NCBI RefSeq assembly: GCF_039909015.1
Contig: NZ_CP150919.1
Location: forward strand, 96,001-160,000
Direction of reading: 5' to 3'
DNA: 64,000 bases
Source: Pseudomonas grandcourensis
GTDB lineage: Bacteria > Pseudomonadota > Gammaproteobacteria > Pseudomonadales > Pseudomonadaceae
Shown: positions 1 to 7,917 of the stretch, in pieces
How the letters are laid out: each line of letters opens with the position of its first letter
Position numbering within the stretch: the first letter of the stretch is position 1
The notes under the pieces: model-generated
Database searches by the model: none
The model's input: the letters and a program-made list of their open reading frames with translations, nothing else
What the model was told of the DNA's origin: nothing
Translations under genes and position numbers: made by a program

Positions 1-959
1 TCAGCGGCCTGTTCGCCATCGTCCAGCGCCTGTACGGCATCGAGATTGCCGAGCAGAAAGGTTTCGACACCTGGCACCCGGATGTCCGCCTGTTTGAAAT
101 CAAGGAAAACGGCCAGCACGTCGGCCGCTTCTTCTTCGACCTCTATGCCCGCGCCAACAAGCGTGGCGGTGCCTGGATGGATGGCGCCCGCGACCGTCGT
201 CGCACCGCAGGCGGTGTATTGCAAAGCCCGGTGGCGAACCTGGTGTGCAACTTCACCCCGGCCGACAGCGGCAAGCCCGCGCTGCTGACCCATGACGAAG
301 TCACCACCCTGTTCCACGAGTTCGGTCACGGCCTGCATCACCTGCTCACCCGCGTCGAGCATGCTGGCGTGTCCGGCATCAACGGCGTGGCCTGGGATGC
401 GGTCGAGCTGCCGAGCCAGTTCATGGAAAACTGGTGCTGGGAGCCGGAAGGCCTGGCGCTGATTTCCGGTCACTATGAATCCGGCGAGCCGCTGCCTCAG
501 GACTTGCTCGGGAAAATGCTCGCGGCGAAAAACTTCCAGTCCGGCCTGATGATGGTTCGCCAACTGGAGTTCTCGCTGTTCGACTTTGAACTGCACGCCA
601 CCCACGGCGACGGCCGCAGCGTGCTGCAAGTGCTCGAAGGCGTGCGCGACGAGGTTTCGGTGATGCGTCCGCCGGCCTACAACCGTTTCCCTAACAGCTT
701 TGCGCACATCTTCGCTGGCGGTTACGCCGCGGGTTACTACAGCTACAAATGGGCTGAAGTGCTGTCCGCCGATGCGTTTTCGAAGTTCGAAGAGGAAGGC
801 GTGCTTAACGCCGACACCGGTCGTGCGTTCCGCGAAGCAATCCTGGCCCGTGGCGGCTCCCAGGAGCCGATGGTGCTGTTCGTCGACTTCCGTGGTCGTG
901 AGCCATCAATTGACGCACTCTTGCGCCACAGCGGCCTGAGTGAGGACGCGGCAGCATGA
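1..959 (+). CDS. prlC: Oligopeptidase A (M3 family), 3' part
   Basis: This is the C-terminal part (about 319 residues) of a cytosolic M3-family zinc metallopeptidase that degrades oligopeptides and cleaved signal peptides. The reading frame is open from base 3, so the start lies before the window. The zinc motif HEFGH is encoded near bases 315-330, followed by GLHHLL, as in thimet-type oligopeptidases, and the C-terminal helical region (YAAGYYSYKWAEVL) is typical of PrlC. The stop overlaps the start of the next gene by four bases (ATGA), so the two are translationally coupled. The same pairing exists in PAO1 (PA0067-PA0068, from memory). Confidence 0.93.
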   Translation, partial: SGLFAIVQRLYGIEIAEQKGFDTWHPDVRLFEIKENGQHVGRFFFDLYARANKRGGAWMDGARDRRRTAGGVLQSPVANLVCNFTPADSGKPALLTHDEVTTLFHEFGHGLHHLLTRVEHAGVSGINGVAWDAVELPSQFMENWCWEPEGLALISGHYESGEPLPQDLLGKMLAAKNFQSGLMMVRQLEFSLFDFELHATHGDGRSVLQVLEGVRDEVSVMRPPAYNRFPNSFAHIFAGGYAAGYYSYKWAEVLSADAFSKFEEEGVLNADTGRAFREAILARGGSQEPMVLFVDFRGREPSIDALLRHSGLSEDAAA

Positions 960-1243
960 GTGAGGGACCTGTGATTACGAAAAAACGCTTTATCGCCGGG
1001 GCGGTCTGCCCGGCATGCAGCGAGCCGGACAAGTTGATGATGTGGAATGAAGACCAGGTCCCGCACCGAGAGTGCGTGGCCTGCGGTTACTCCGACACAC
1101 TCAATGAGCAAGGGCTGTCGGTGCCCAAGGAATTGGGTACGCGGGTTAATACCAGCGCACTCAAACCTGCCGACACCAAGGTTCAGGCGGTTCAGTTCTT
1201 CCCGAATCCGAAACTGAAGAAAAAGCCTGACGAACAACACTGA
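956..1243 (+). CDS. YheV-family putative zinc ribbon protein
   Basis: This is a small cytosolic protein of 95 residues. Two CxxC pairs, Cys18/Cys21 and Cys40/Cys43, form a zinc ribbon (CPAC and CVACGYSDT), and the C-terminus is basic (PKLKKKPDEQH). It belongs to the YheV family, whose function is unknown. Its start codon overlaps the prlC stop (ATGA), so it is probably the last gene of that operon, and a strong terminator follows at once. A GTG at 971 (before ITKKRF) is an alternative start. Confidence 0.85.
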   Translation: MSEGPVITKKRFIAGAVCPACSEPDKLMMWNEDQVPHRECVACGYSDTLNEQGLSVPKELGTRVNTSALKPADTKVQAVQFFPNPKLKKKPDEQH

Positions 1244-1246
1244 GTG

Positions 1247-1288
1247 AAAAAGGCCCCCGTTGCGCAATGCAACGGGGGCCTTTTTTTA
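1247..1288 (+). terminator. Rho-independent terminator after prlC-yheV
   Basis: The inverted repeat AAAAGGCCCCCGTTGC / GCAACGGGGGCC has a very short loop and is followed by seven T residues. The T run reaches the stop codon of the convergent phosphatase gene. The A run on the other side means it may work in both directions. Confidence 0.9.
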
Positions 1289-1930
1289 TTCGATATGAGC
1301 GGACTTGAACCAGCTTTTCATCGAGCACGCGGCGAACGGGCTGGTGCTGCAATCGCCATTGGCCAGGGCCGTGCGCAGTTTTTCCACGTCGGCCTGCATC
1401 ATGTAGCGAATGCCGTCCTTGAAGTGGGTGCTGTCGCCAAAGCCGCCCTGGGTCATTTCATTCAGGGCCTCCTCCTTGGTCCAGCCCTGGATGACAACCC
1501 GGTACATGGCTGCCATCAGGCCGGTACGGTCGGAACCGTGTTTGCAGTGCATCAGTACAGGGCCTTTGGCTTCGGCAGACTGAATGGCGCGCAAGGCCTT
1601 GAGCACATCGGCGTCGTCCACGTGGTTGGTGCGATAAGGCAGCTGTACCTGCGTGATGCCTGGCGTGGACAACCAACTGGAGTCTGCTTCGGGCAGGAAG
1701 TTGATCACCGTGCCCACCTTGAGTTTCTCCAGCAGCGGCACCGCGCCCTTGTCCGGCAAGGCGCTACGATAGAGCGTCGGCGACATCTGGAAGAGGTTGT
1801 ATTGCTTCTCGACCGGTTGAGCCCAGTCTGCCGGACGCTGCGTCACACTATCGTCAGCAAGTGCCGGTGTCAGGTTAACGAGTGCAGCCAGCGACAGGCA
1901 TATTGCAGATAAAAAACGTGGAAAAGACAT
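1286..1930 (-). CDS. Secreted dual-specificity/tyrosine phosphatase-like protein
   Basis: The protein has 214 residues when started at the internal ATG (1928-1930), which puts a signal peptide (MSFPRFLSAICLSLAALV...ALA) at the N-terminus. The longer frame would bury that signal peptide behind 28 residues. The P-loop HCKHGSDRTG holds the CX5R motif, Cys129 to Arg135, preceded by a plausible general-acid region (LPEADSSW). This fits the cysteine phosphatase family that also includes inositol phosphatases, acting in the periplasm. The substrate is unknown. It converges on the prlC operon and shares its terminator region. Confidence 0.8.
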   Translation of the reverse strand: MSFPRFLSAICLSLAALVNLTPALADDSVTQRPADWAQPVEKQYNLFQMSPTLYRSALPDKGAVPLLEKLKVGTVINFLPEADSSWLSTPGITQVQLPYRTNHVDDADVLKALRAIQSAEAKGPVLMHCKHGSDRTGLMAAMYRVVIQGWTKEEALNEMTQGGFGDSTHFKDGIRYMMQADVEKLRTALANGDCSTSPFAACSMKSWFKSAHIE

Positions 1931-2038
1931 GCTTGGCGACCGTTCAGAAAGGGACGGGAAGAGGGTGGCAAGGATTAGCCATGCACGGTCAAAGGCCTGT
2001 GAGCTGACTGTCAAAGAATCGTGAAGCCTGCGCTCAGG

Positions 2039-2578
2039 TTATAGTTTCAGTTTGATGAATGCTTTGAGCAAGCCGTTCAGTTCGGCCCCATAGTCAAACA
2101 CCTGTCCAGTTTCAGGGTTGCGCTCACGACCTTCAAAAGGCGAGCCGGAATCCGCAGATTTGGTCTCGTACACACCGAGGCTATACAGTTGATGATCCTC
2201 TTCATCAATGTCAAATACCTCAACATCTACTCGAAGCTCAGCGGGAAGACAATAAAGGTACGCTATGCCCTCTGGAGCAATTACTTGTTGATGATAAAAA
2301 GCGAGTGCAAGATTTGTAAGGGCGGCAATGTCCTTTTCGTCGATGCTATTGTCTGGAGTGACATTGATATCGGACCATGGATCAAAATCGAACTTTGAAG
2401 TCTTGCTATCGTTTTTTATATGGAGTGTCACGGAGGGAGCGCTTGCGAGAACATCAGCGAACTGCTCCATTGTTTTGTTTGGATACTCGCCTGCCCTTAT
2501 TAGTTTGATAACTATCTGCACATCTTCCGGCGTTTTTATTTTTTGTAGATAAGCACCGGTTTTTATGGGCTTGGACAT
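2039..2578 (-). CDS. Hypothetical protein, low-GC, downstream of a dockerin-like gene
   Basis: This is a 179-residue acidic protein that I do not recognise. It has no signal peptide or membrane segment and ends FIKLKL. Base composition is clearly more AT-rich than the neighbours (runs such as tttttatttttt near 2535), which suggests horizontal acquisition or relaxed selection. It lies 85 bases downstream of the dockerin-like ORF on the same strand, so they are probably co-transcribed. The start ATG at 2576-2578 is preceded on its strand by GAGGATAAAAA, an acceptable ribosome binding site. Confidence 0.55.
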   Translation of the reverse strand: MSKPIKTGAYLQKIKTPEDVQIVIKLIRAGEYPNKTMEQFADVLASAPSVTLHIKNDSKTSKFDFDPWSDINVTPDNSIDEKDIAALTNLALAFYHQQVIAPEGIAYLYCLPAELRVDVEVFDIDEEDHQLYSLGVYETKSADSGSPFEGRERNPETGQVFDYGAELNGLLKAFIKLKL

Positions 2579-2663
2579 TTTTTATCCTCGAGGATGTCTG
2601 GAATGCATGCGGGAGCCCGCATGCATTCGGCATAGCGCTTTCCAGTGATTGGAAAATCAGGGC

Positions 2664-2966
2664 TCAGGGATTGACGATACTGGCATAAGCCTTTGCCAGC
2701 GCCTGCAACTTGGCTTTGTCGTCGGCACCGATGTTTCCGTCGCCATCGACATCCTTGACGACGGCCCTGATGCTGAACGAGTTACCACGGTCGGTGGAAG
2801 TGGCGGTGTAGTAAGTTGAGTCGACCAGCTTTTCAATTTGTATTTCATTTTCCGCATCCCAACTCAACTCTTTTCGAGCCAGTTGTAGCGAAACCAGTGT
2901 GTTGGGCTCCGAAGGGCTCGGTTGCATGAGTTGCAGGAAGATACCGCGCTGATTAAAGAATGACAT
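2664..2966 (-). CDS. Small protein with a dockerin/EF-hand-like calcium motif
   Basis: This is a 100-residue protein. The C-terminal third contains DVDGDGNIGADDKAKLQAL, which matches the calcium loop and following helix of a dockerin type I repeat (DxDxDGxI...D). Only one repeat is present, whereas true dockerins have two. The N-terminal 70 residues look like a small beta-rich domain of unknown function. There is no signal peptide. AAAGGGA lies seven bases before the ATG. It is the first gene of a two-gene unit with the 179-residue ORF. The pair sits directly behind the LexA box region of the divergent radical SAM gene. Confidence 0.55.
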   Translation of the reverse strand: MSFFNQRGIFLQLMQPSPSEPNTLVSLQLARKELSWDAENEIQIEKLVDSTYYTATSTDRGNSFSIRAVVKDVDGDGNIGADDKAKLQALAKAYASIVNP

Positions 2967-3188
2967 TAATAAATCCCTTTATTTGATGGCTGTTGAGGGT
3001 GTTGCTTGTCGGGCTGAATATACGGGTGGGTATTGGATCTAACCACTGACTATATGTTTCCTCAGTTTTCTCCTCATTGATGAACAAGTAACTCACGACG
3101 CCCCGTCGCCAGATGAAGGGCTGAGCGGTACTGGTCGATTCGTAGCGGGTCGTATACTGTATAAATATACAGATAATGGAGTCCGCCA
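2967..3188. other. Divergent intergenic region with LexA box
   Basis: This AT-rich spacer separates the dockerin-like gene (minus strand) from the radical SAM gene (plus strand). It carries the LexA box at 3157-3172. Short minus-strand ORFs inside it show no family features and are not called. Confidence 0.6.
3157..3172. promoter_or_regulatory. LexA (SOS) box
   Basis: CTGTATAAATATACAG is a perfect match to CTGT-N8-ACAG with an AT-rich centre. It ends 16 bases before the start codon of the radical SAM gene and overlaps plausible -10 hexamers (TATACT at 3153, TATAAA at 3160), so LexA binding would occlude the promoter. From memory, the P. aeruginosa homologue PA0069 is in the LexA regulon. Confidence 0.88.
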
Positions 3189-4247
3189 ATGGTTAGCTCT
3201 CTGCCTCCCCGTGGCCGCGGTACCGCAACCAACCCGCACAACCGATTTGCCCCCAGCCATTCGGTGGTTGAGGATGACGGCTGGTACCAGGAAGTACCGC
3301 TCACCCAAGGCACTGAGGTGAGTATTGAAACGGCGAAAACCATCATTACCCGCAACGCGTCGCCGGACTTGCCCTTTGACCGATCGATCAATCCCTATCG
3401 CGGTTGTGAGCATGGCTGCATCTACTGCTACGCAAGGCCAAGCCATGCCTATTGGGACATGTCGCCCGGGCTGGATTTCGAAACCAGACTCATCGCCAAG
3501 ACCAACGCCGCGCAGGTGCTGGAGGAACAACTCTCAAGACGTGGGTATCAATGTGCGCCGATCAACCTCGGCTCCAACACCGATCCCTATCAGCCGGTCG
3601 AGCGTGAATACAAGGTCACCCGGCAAACACTCGAAGTACTCCTGCGTTACCGACACCCCGTGACCATCGTCACCAAGGGCTCGCTGATTCTTCGCGACCT
3701 GGACCTGCTGACCGAGCTAGCCAGCCAAAGACTGGTGGCGGTAATGATCAGCCTGACCACTCTGGACGACGAACTCAAACGCATCCTCGAACCCCGCGCC
3801 GCAGCGCCCAAGGCCCGATTGCGGGCGATCAGGGTCATGCGCGAGGCGGGCATTCCGGTGGGCGTGCTGTGTTCACCGATGATTCCGATGATCAACGACA
3901 GTGAGCTCGAAAGCCTGCTCACAGAGGCTCATGCGGCCGGGGCGCAAAGTGCTGCCTACATGATGTTGCGCCTGCCGCTGGAAGTGGCGCCGCTGTTCGA
4001 AGAATGGCTGGGCGCCCACTATCCGCAACGGGCGGCGCATGTGTTGAGCCTGATTCGGCAGAGCCGTGGTGGTGAGCTCTACGACAGCCGCTTTGGCGCT
4101 CGAATGCGCGGCGAAGGTCCCTTCGCCGACCTGCTGGCACAGCGCTTTGCCAAAACCATCAAGCGTCTGGAGCTCAATCATCGGGAAGGCTTCGACCTGG
4201 ACTGCAATGCCTTTTGTCCGCCCGGTCGCCAAATGTCGTTGATTTGA
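3189..4247 (+). CDS. PA0069-family radical SAM protein (SplB-like)
   Basis: This 352-residue protein resembles the radical SAM family that includes PA0069 and Rv2578c, distantly like spore photoproduct lyase. The cluster motif is Cys73-x3-Cys77-x2-Cys80 (RGCEHGCIYC), which would bind a 4Fe-4S cluster with SAM. GSNTDPYQPVE and VTIVTKGSLILRD follow in the expected order. The perfect LexA box just upstream points to induction by DNA damage. The reaction is not established. The start ATG has GGAG seven bases upstream. It is apparently monocistronic. Confidence 0.88.
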   Translation: MVSSLPPRGRGTATNPHNRFAPSHSVVEDDGWYQEVPLTQGTEVSIETAKTIITRNASPDLPFDRSINPYRGCEHGCIYCYARPSHAYWDMSPGLDFETRLIAKTNAAQVLEEQLSRRGYQCAPINLGSNTDPYQPVEREYKVTRQTLEVLLRYRHPVTIVTKGSLILRDLDLLTELASQRLVAVMISLTTLDDELKRILEPRAAAPKARLRAIRVMREAGIPVGVLCSPMIPMINDSELESLLTEAHAAGAQSAAYMMLRLPLEVAPLFEEWLGAHYPQRAAHVLSLIRQSRGGELYDSRFGARMRGEGPFADLLAQRFAKTIKRLELNHREGFDLDCNAFCPPGRQMSLI

Positions 4248-4298
4248 GGACAATTGGCCTATGGTTGAGTACTGAAGATCGCGCTCACGCCTTAGGCT

Positions 4299-4317
4299 GG
4301 TCACGTTTTTTGTGACC
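4299..4317. repeat. Inverted repeat GGTCAC/GTGACC
   Basis: GGTCAC-GTTTTTT-GTGACC has six-base arms around a T-rich loop. It lies 50 bases after the radical SAM gene and 175 bases before the carbonic anhydrase gene. It could be a weak terminator hairpin or an operator, and the sequence does not decide. Confidence 0.35.
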
Positions 4318-4491
4318 TGGAACACGCATTCCAGAGCGTTTTATTCAGTTTCAATTAAGATTCGGCCGCTACCTTGTTCATCGAGTGACTGATGGGTCGA
4401 GATGTTTGGCCTGGATGTTTTTTAACCAGCCACTGGCTTCACACCGGACCACACGGGATGACTCCCTGAGGCCGCCAATGAGGATGAATTG

Positions 4492-5223
4492 ATGAGTGAC
4501 AAGGATAAACAGCCGTTGGCTGCGTCGGCTTCAGCCCAACCCGAGGCCGAAACCGCCGATGCAGCGTTGCAGCATATCGTTGACGGCTTTTTGCATTTTC
4601 ATCATGAGATCTTTCCTCAGCAGGAAGAGCTCTTCAAGAAACTCGCCACGGCCCAGCGGCCGCGAGCGATGTTCATCGCCTGCGCCGACTCGCGCATCGT
4701 TCCCGAGTTGATTACCCAAAGCTCCCCCGGCGACCTGTTCGTGACCCGTAACGTCGGCAACGTCGTGCCGCCCTACGGGCAAATGAACGGTGGTGTTTCC
4801 ACGGCCATCGAGTACGCCGTACTGGCTTTGGGGGTGCATCACATCATCATTTGCGGGCATTCCGACTGCGGCGCCATGCGCGCGGTGCTCAACCCGGACA
4901 GTCTGGAAAAAATGCCCACGGTCAAAGCCTGGCTGCGTCATGCCGAAGTGGCCAAAACCATGGTGCAGGAGAACTGCAACTGCTCTAGCGAAAGCGAAAG
5001 CATGCACATCCTCACCGAAGAGAATGTGATCGCCCAATTGCAGCATCTGCGCACCCATCCGTCGGTGGCCTCGCGCATGGCCAACGGTCAGCTGTTTATT
5101 CACGGCTGGGTCTACAACATCGAAACCAGCGAAATCAAAGCGTACGACGCCGATCAAGGTTGTTTCCTGCCGCTCAATGGCAGCCTGCCGATTCCCGTGG
5201 CGACGCCCAAAGCGCGCTTCTAA
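4492..5223 (+). CDS. Beta-class carbonic anhydrase
   Basis: This 243-residue enzyme interconverts CO2 and bicarbonate. The zinc ligands Cys64, His123 and Cys126 and the Asp66-Arg68 dyad are visible in CADSR and GHSDCGAM. The first 25 residues are an Ala/Glu-rich extension. I start at ATG 4492, with GAGGA eight bases upstream, rather than the TTG three bases earlier. It corresponds to PA0102 by context. A SulP transporter gene follows within 100 bases, the pairing expected of a bicarbonate or CO2 handling unit. Confidence 0.95.
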   Translation: MSDKDKQPLAASASAQPEAETADAALQHIVDGFLHFHHEIFPQQEELFKKLATAQRPRAMFIACADSRIVPELITQSSPGDLFVTRNVGNVVPPYGQMNGGVSTAIEYAVLALGVHHIIICGHSDCGAMRAVLNPDSLEKMPTVKAWLRHAEVAKTMVQENCNCSSESESMHILTEENVIAQLQHLRTHPSVASRMANGQLFIHGWVYNIETSEIKAYDADQGCFLPLNGSLPIPVATPKARF

Positions 5224-5313
5224 ATCCTCCTAAATCGTTGTGTGGTTCAGCCGAGGCTGCCGTTCAGGCAGCCTGGCTTTGCCATGCCTGAAGAAAACTT
5301 CGGGAGTTTCAAC

Positions 5314-6840
5314 ATGCGTGCTGCTCGACTCAAAGCTGTTCTGCCACGGGAGCTGCTGGCTTCGGTGGTTGTGTTTCTGGTCGCCCTGCCCCTGTGCATG
5401 GGCATCGCGATTGCCTCGGGACTGCCGCCGGCCAAAGGCCTGATCACCGGCATCATTGGTGGTCTGGTGGTTGGCTGGTTGGCCGGTTCGCCGCTGCAAG
5501 TCAGCGGCCCGGCGGCGGGCCTGGCCGTTCTGGTATTCGAATTGGTTCGCCAGCACGGTATCGCCATGCTTGGGCCCATTCTGTTGCTGGCGGGATTGCT
5601 GCAACTGGTGGCTGGCCGTTTGAAGCTGGGCTGCTGGTTTCGGGTGACGGCACCCGCGGTGGTTTACGGCATGCTGGCCGGGATTGGCGTGCTGATCATC
5701 CTGTCTCAGGTGCACGTGATGCTCGATGCCGTGCCCAAACCCTCGGGCCTGGATAACCTGGCGGCCTTCCCGGCGGCGTTGGCTCAGGCGTTGCCCACGT
5801 TTGGCTGGCAAGCCGGGTTGCTCGGTTTGTCGACGATCGCCGTCATGTGGCTGTGGGAGAAATCCCGTCCACAATCCCTGCGCTTCGTTCCTGGCGCGCT
5901 ACTGGGCGTCGGTCTGGCCACGCTTGCCAGCCTGGTGCTGGCGTTGCAGGTCAAACGGGTCGAGGTTCCGGCCAACCTGACGGAGGCCATCGACTGGCTG
6001 AAGCCCACGGATCTGCTCAACCTGGCTGATCCGACCCTGCTGATCGCGGCGTTTGCCGTGGCCTTCATCGCCAGCGCCGAAACTCTTCTCTCGGCCGCGG
6101 CGGTTGATCGCATGCACAGCGGCCAGCGCTCGGACTTCGACCGGGAATTGTCGGCGCAAGGTATCGGCAACATGCTGTGTGGCCTGCTTGGGGCGTTGCC
6201 GATGACCGGCGTTATCGTACGCAGTTCGGCGAATGTTCAGGCTGGAGCAACCACTCGGTTTTCGACCATTTTCCACGGCCTGTGGTTGTTGGCGTTCGTG
6301 CTGTTGCTGTCCAGCGTGCTGCAAAGCATTCCGGTGGCGAGCCTGGCGGGTGTGCTGGTGTACACCGGTTTCAAGCTGGTGGATCTCAAGGTCTTCCGTG
6401 GTTTGGGCCGGTATGGTCGGGCGCCGATGTTCACCTATGCGGCAACCGCGCTCGCCATCGTTTTCACGGACCTGCTGACTGGTGTGTTGATTGGCTTTGG
6501 CCTGACGCTGGTAAAACTGGCGCTGAAAGCATCGCGGTTGAAAATCAGCCTGATCGACCTGCCGCAGGAAGGGCAAATGGAATTGCGCCTGGTGGGCGCG
6601 GCGACCTTCCTCAAAGTGCCGGCGCTGACCCGGGTGCTGGGCAGTATTCCACCCGGCGCGACGGTGCATGTGCCGCTCAATAACCTGAGCTACATCGATC
6701 ACTCGTGTCTGGAGCTGCTGGAGGAATGGGGCCGGGCGAATGCGGCCAAGGGTTCGAAGCTGCTGATTGAATCGCGGGGGTTGAAGCGCAGACTCGAAGG
6801 CAGGGTTCGTACCAACACCGGCATAGGTGCGGCTGGCTGA
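5314..6840 (+). CDS. SulP-family inorganic anion transporter
   Basis: This 508-residue inner-membrane transporter begins with the SulP signature region (LPRELLASVVVFLVALPLCM) and has about ten or more hydrophobic segments. A short STAS-like C-terminal domain follows (about residues 410-490, including NNLSYIDHSCLELLEEW). The start at 5314 has CGGGAG eight bases upstream. The longer GTG start at 5242 would add 24 non-hydrophobic residues. SulP proteins carry sulfate, bicarbonate or other anions. Linkage to a carbonic anhydrase favours bicarbonate, but that is inference. It matches PA0103 in position. Confidence 0.85.
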   Translation: MRAARLKAVLPRELLASVVVFLVALPLCMGIAIASGLPPAKGLITGIIGGLVVGWLAGSPLQVSGPAAGLAVLVFELVRQHGIAMLGPILLLAGLLQLVAGRLKLGCWFRVTAPAVVYGMLAGIGVLIILSQVHVMLDAVPKPSGLDNLAAFPAALAQALPTFGWQAGLLGLSTIAVMWLWEKSRPQSLRFVPGALLGVGLATLASLVLALQVKRVEVPANLTEAIDWLKPTDLLNLADPTLLIAAFAVAFIASAETLLSAAAVDRMHSGQRSDFDRELSAQGIGNMLCGLLGALPMTGVIVRSSANVQAGATTRFSTIFHGLWLLAFVLLLSSVLQSIPVASLAGVLVYTGFKLVDLKVFRGLGRYGRAPMFTYAATALAIVFTDLLTGVLIGFGLTLVKLALKASRLKISLIDLPQEGQMELRLVGAATFLKVPALTRVLGSIPPGATVHVPLNNLSYIDHSCLELLEEWGRANAAKGSKLLIESRGLKRRLEGRVRTNTGIGAAG

Positions 6841-6848
6841 GGACCAAT

Positions 6849-6874
6849 GCGGGAGCGAGCTTGCTCGCTCCCGC
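6849..6874. repeat. REP palindrome, single copy
   Basis: This is a perfect inverted repeat with twelve-base arms (GCGGGAGCGAGC / GCTCGCTCCCGC) and a TT centre. It lies between the convergent SulP and PA0104-like genes and may end transcription. It belongs to the same REP family as the copies at 10733, 16509, 23203 and 42120. Confidence 0.85.
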
Positions 6875-6897
6875 AGGGGATTGTGTTTACCGGTGGA

Positions 6898-7548
6898 TCA
6901 AGCCGCCGGCTGATCCAGTTCCAGGCCTACGCCCAAGCGCCGCGACATGCACGGCCAGCGTTTCCACGCGGCACCGGTGTCCGGGCTGTTGAGCTTCTCG
7001 CGGTAGGTTTCCACCGACTCCAGTGCGAAGCTTTCGTCGTTGAGCATCTCGTCGATGGCGTGATGCACCACTTCGTCCAGTTGGTTGGCGAACGACTCAC
7101 CGATCAATTGGTGAGCAATCAGGTTGGCGACAGTCATGTCCAAGGGGATCAGTGGCTGGCCGAAATGCTTGATGTACAGGTCGTTGACCTCCTCGACAAA
7201 CCGGTGCGCCAGATAGGCTTCATCCAGCAGGCTGTCGAGCCCGATATGGCCGGCCATGATGGCTGGCGGCTGGAGGAAGTACTGTTCGGCGATTGTCAGC
7301 ACCGGTTTGATCTGTGACTCAATGCCCGCTTCCCTGGCGACTTCATTGGCTGCATCCAGCAGATCGGGCACTTCTTCGATGTAGGCGGCGACGAATCGCG
7401 TCAGTACGCCGTTGGTATCGGCCTCCGGCAATTGGATCGCCGGGTGCAGATGAGGCAATTTACTTTCCAGCTGACGCGTCAGCAGGCCGGTCTCGGCTTC
7501 GTGTTGTTGGGCTTTTTGGATCTGCTCGCGCAATGCGGCGGTGTTCAT
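6898..7548 (-). CDS. Conserved hypothetical protein (PA0104-like)
   Basis: This is a 216-residue, mostly helical, acidic soluble protein without a signal peptide or obvious catalytic motif. I start at the ATG at 7546-7548 (MNTAALREQIQKAQQ), since the longer frame adds 25 residues unlike the rest. Its position between the SulP gene and coxB matches PA0104 in PAO1, and the conserved synteny is the main support. The function is unknown. The last residues (GVGLELDQPAA) run up to the REP element. Confidence 0.75.
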   Translation of the reverse strand: MNTAALREQIQKAQQHEAETGLLTRQLESKLPHLHPAIQLPEADTNGVLTRFVAAYIEEVPDLLDAANEVAREAGIESQIKPVLTIAEQYFLQPPAIMAGHIGLDSLLDEAYLAHRFVEEVNDLYIKHFGQPLIPLDMTVANLIAHQLIGESFANQLDEVVHHAIDEMLNDESFALESVETYREKLNSPDTGAAWKRWPCMSRRLGVGLELDQPAA

Positions 7549-7917
7549 GAAAACTCCAGGAAACAAGGCAATGAAATAGGGAAGACATAACTTAGCTGGC
7601 TTACGAAAAATGCTAAGACGCATTTGTCATAATTATTTCATCCTTGAGACGGCCCCGTTATATCGGTTTGCCACCACTCGTCTGCATCCTTCTCCATTCG
7701 TGCCCTGCAACGCAAGTTAATGCTGTTTCAGATCATTTACGCCTTCGCATTGCGAGGTCGGAGTCGCTGTCTATACTCGGGTTGGAATGGAGTTAGCTGA
7801 TGACGCCCGACTGCATATGCAGCAAGGCCCGGTGCTCAAGTTCGTAGTCTGATGCAGCCGCTCCCTTGCCGCAGGTGAAAGCCGGCGGGATAACAAGAAC
7901 GATAAGGGGAACCCGCA
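7549..7917. other. Intergenic region upstream of the cox operon
   Basis: This 369-base spacer lies between the divergently oriented PA0104-like gene and coxB. It is AT-rich at 7600-7660 and carries the candidate coxB promoter at 7750. I see no convincing small gene or RNA in it. Confidence 0.5.
7750..7777 (+). promoter_or_regulatory. Candidate sigma-70 promoter for the cox operon
   Basis: TTGCGA at 7750-7755 and TATACT at 7772-7777 are separated by 16 bases and sit about 140 bases before coxB. They were found by eye, and other promoters in the spacer are possible. Confidence 0.4.

Noticed and set aside
2953..3189. 78-codon minus-strand ORF across the LexA box
   Set aside because: It overlaps the promoter region, has no ribosome binding site and no family features.
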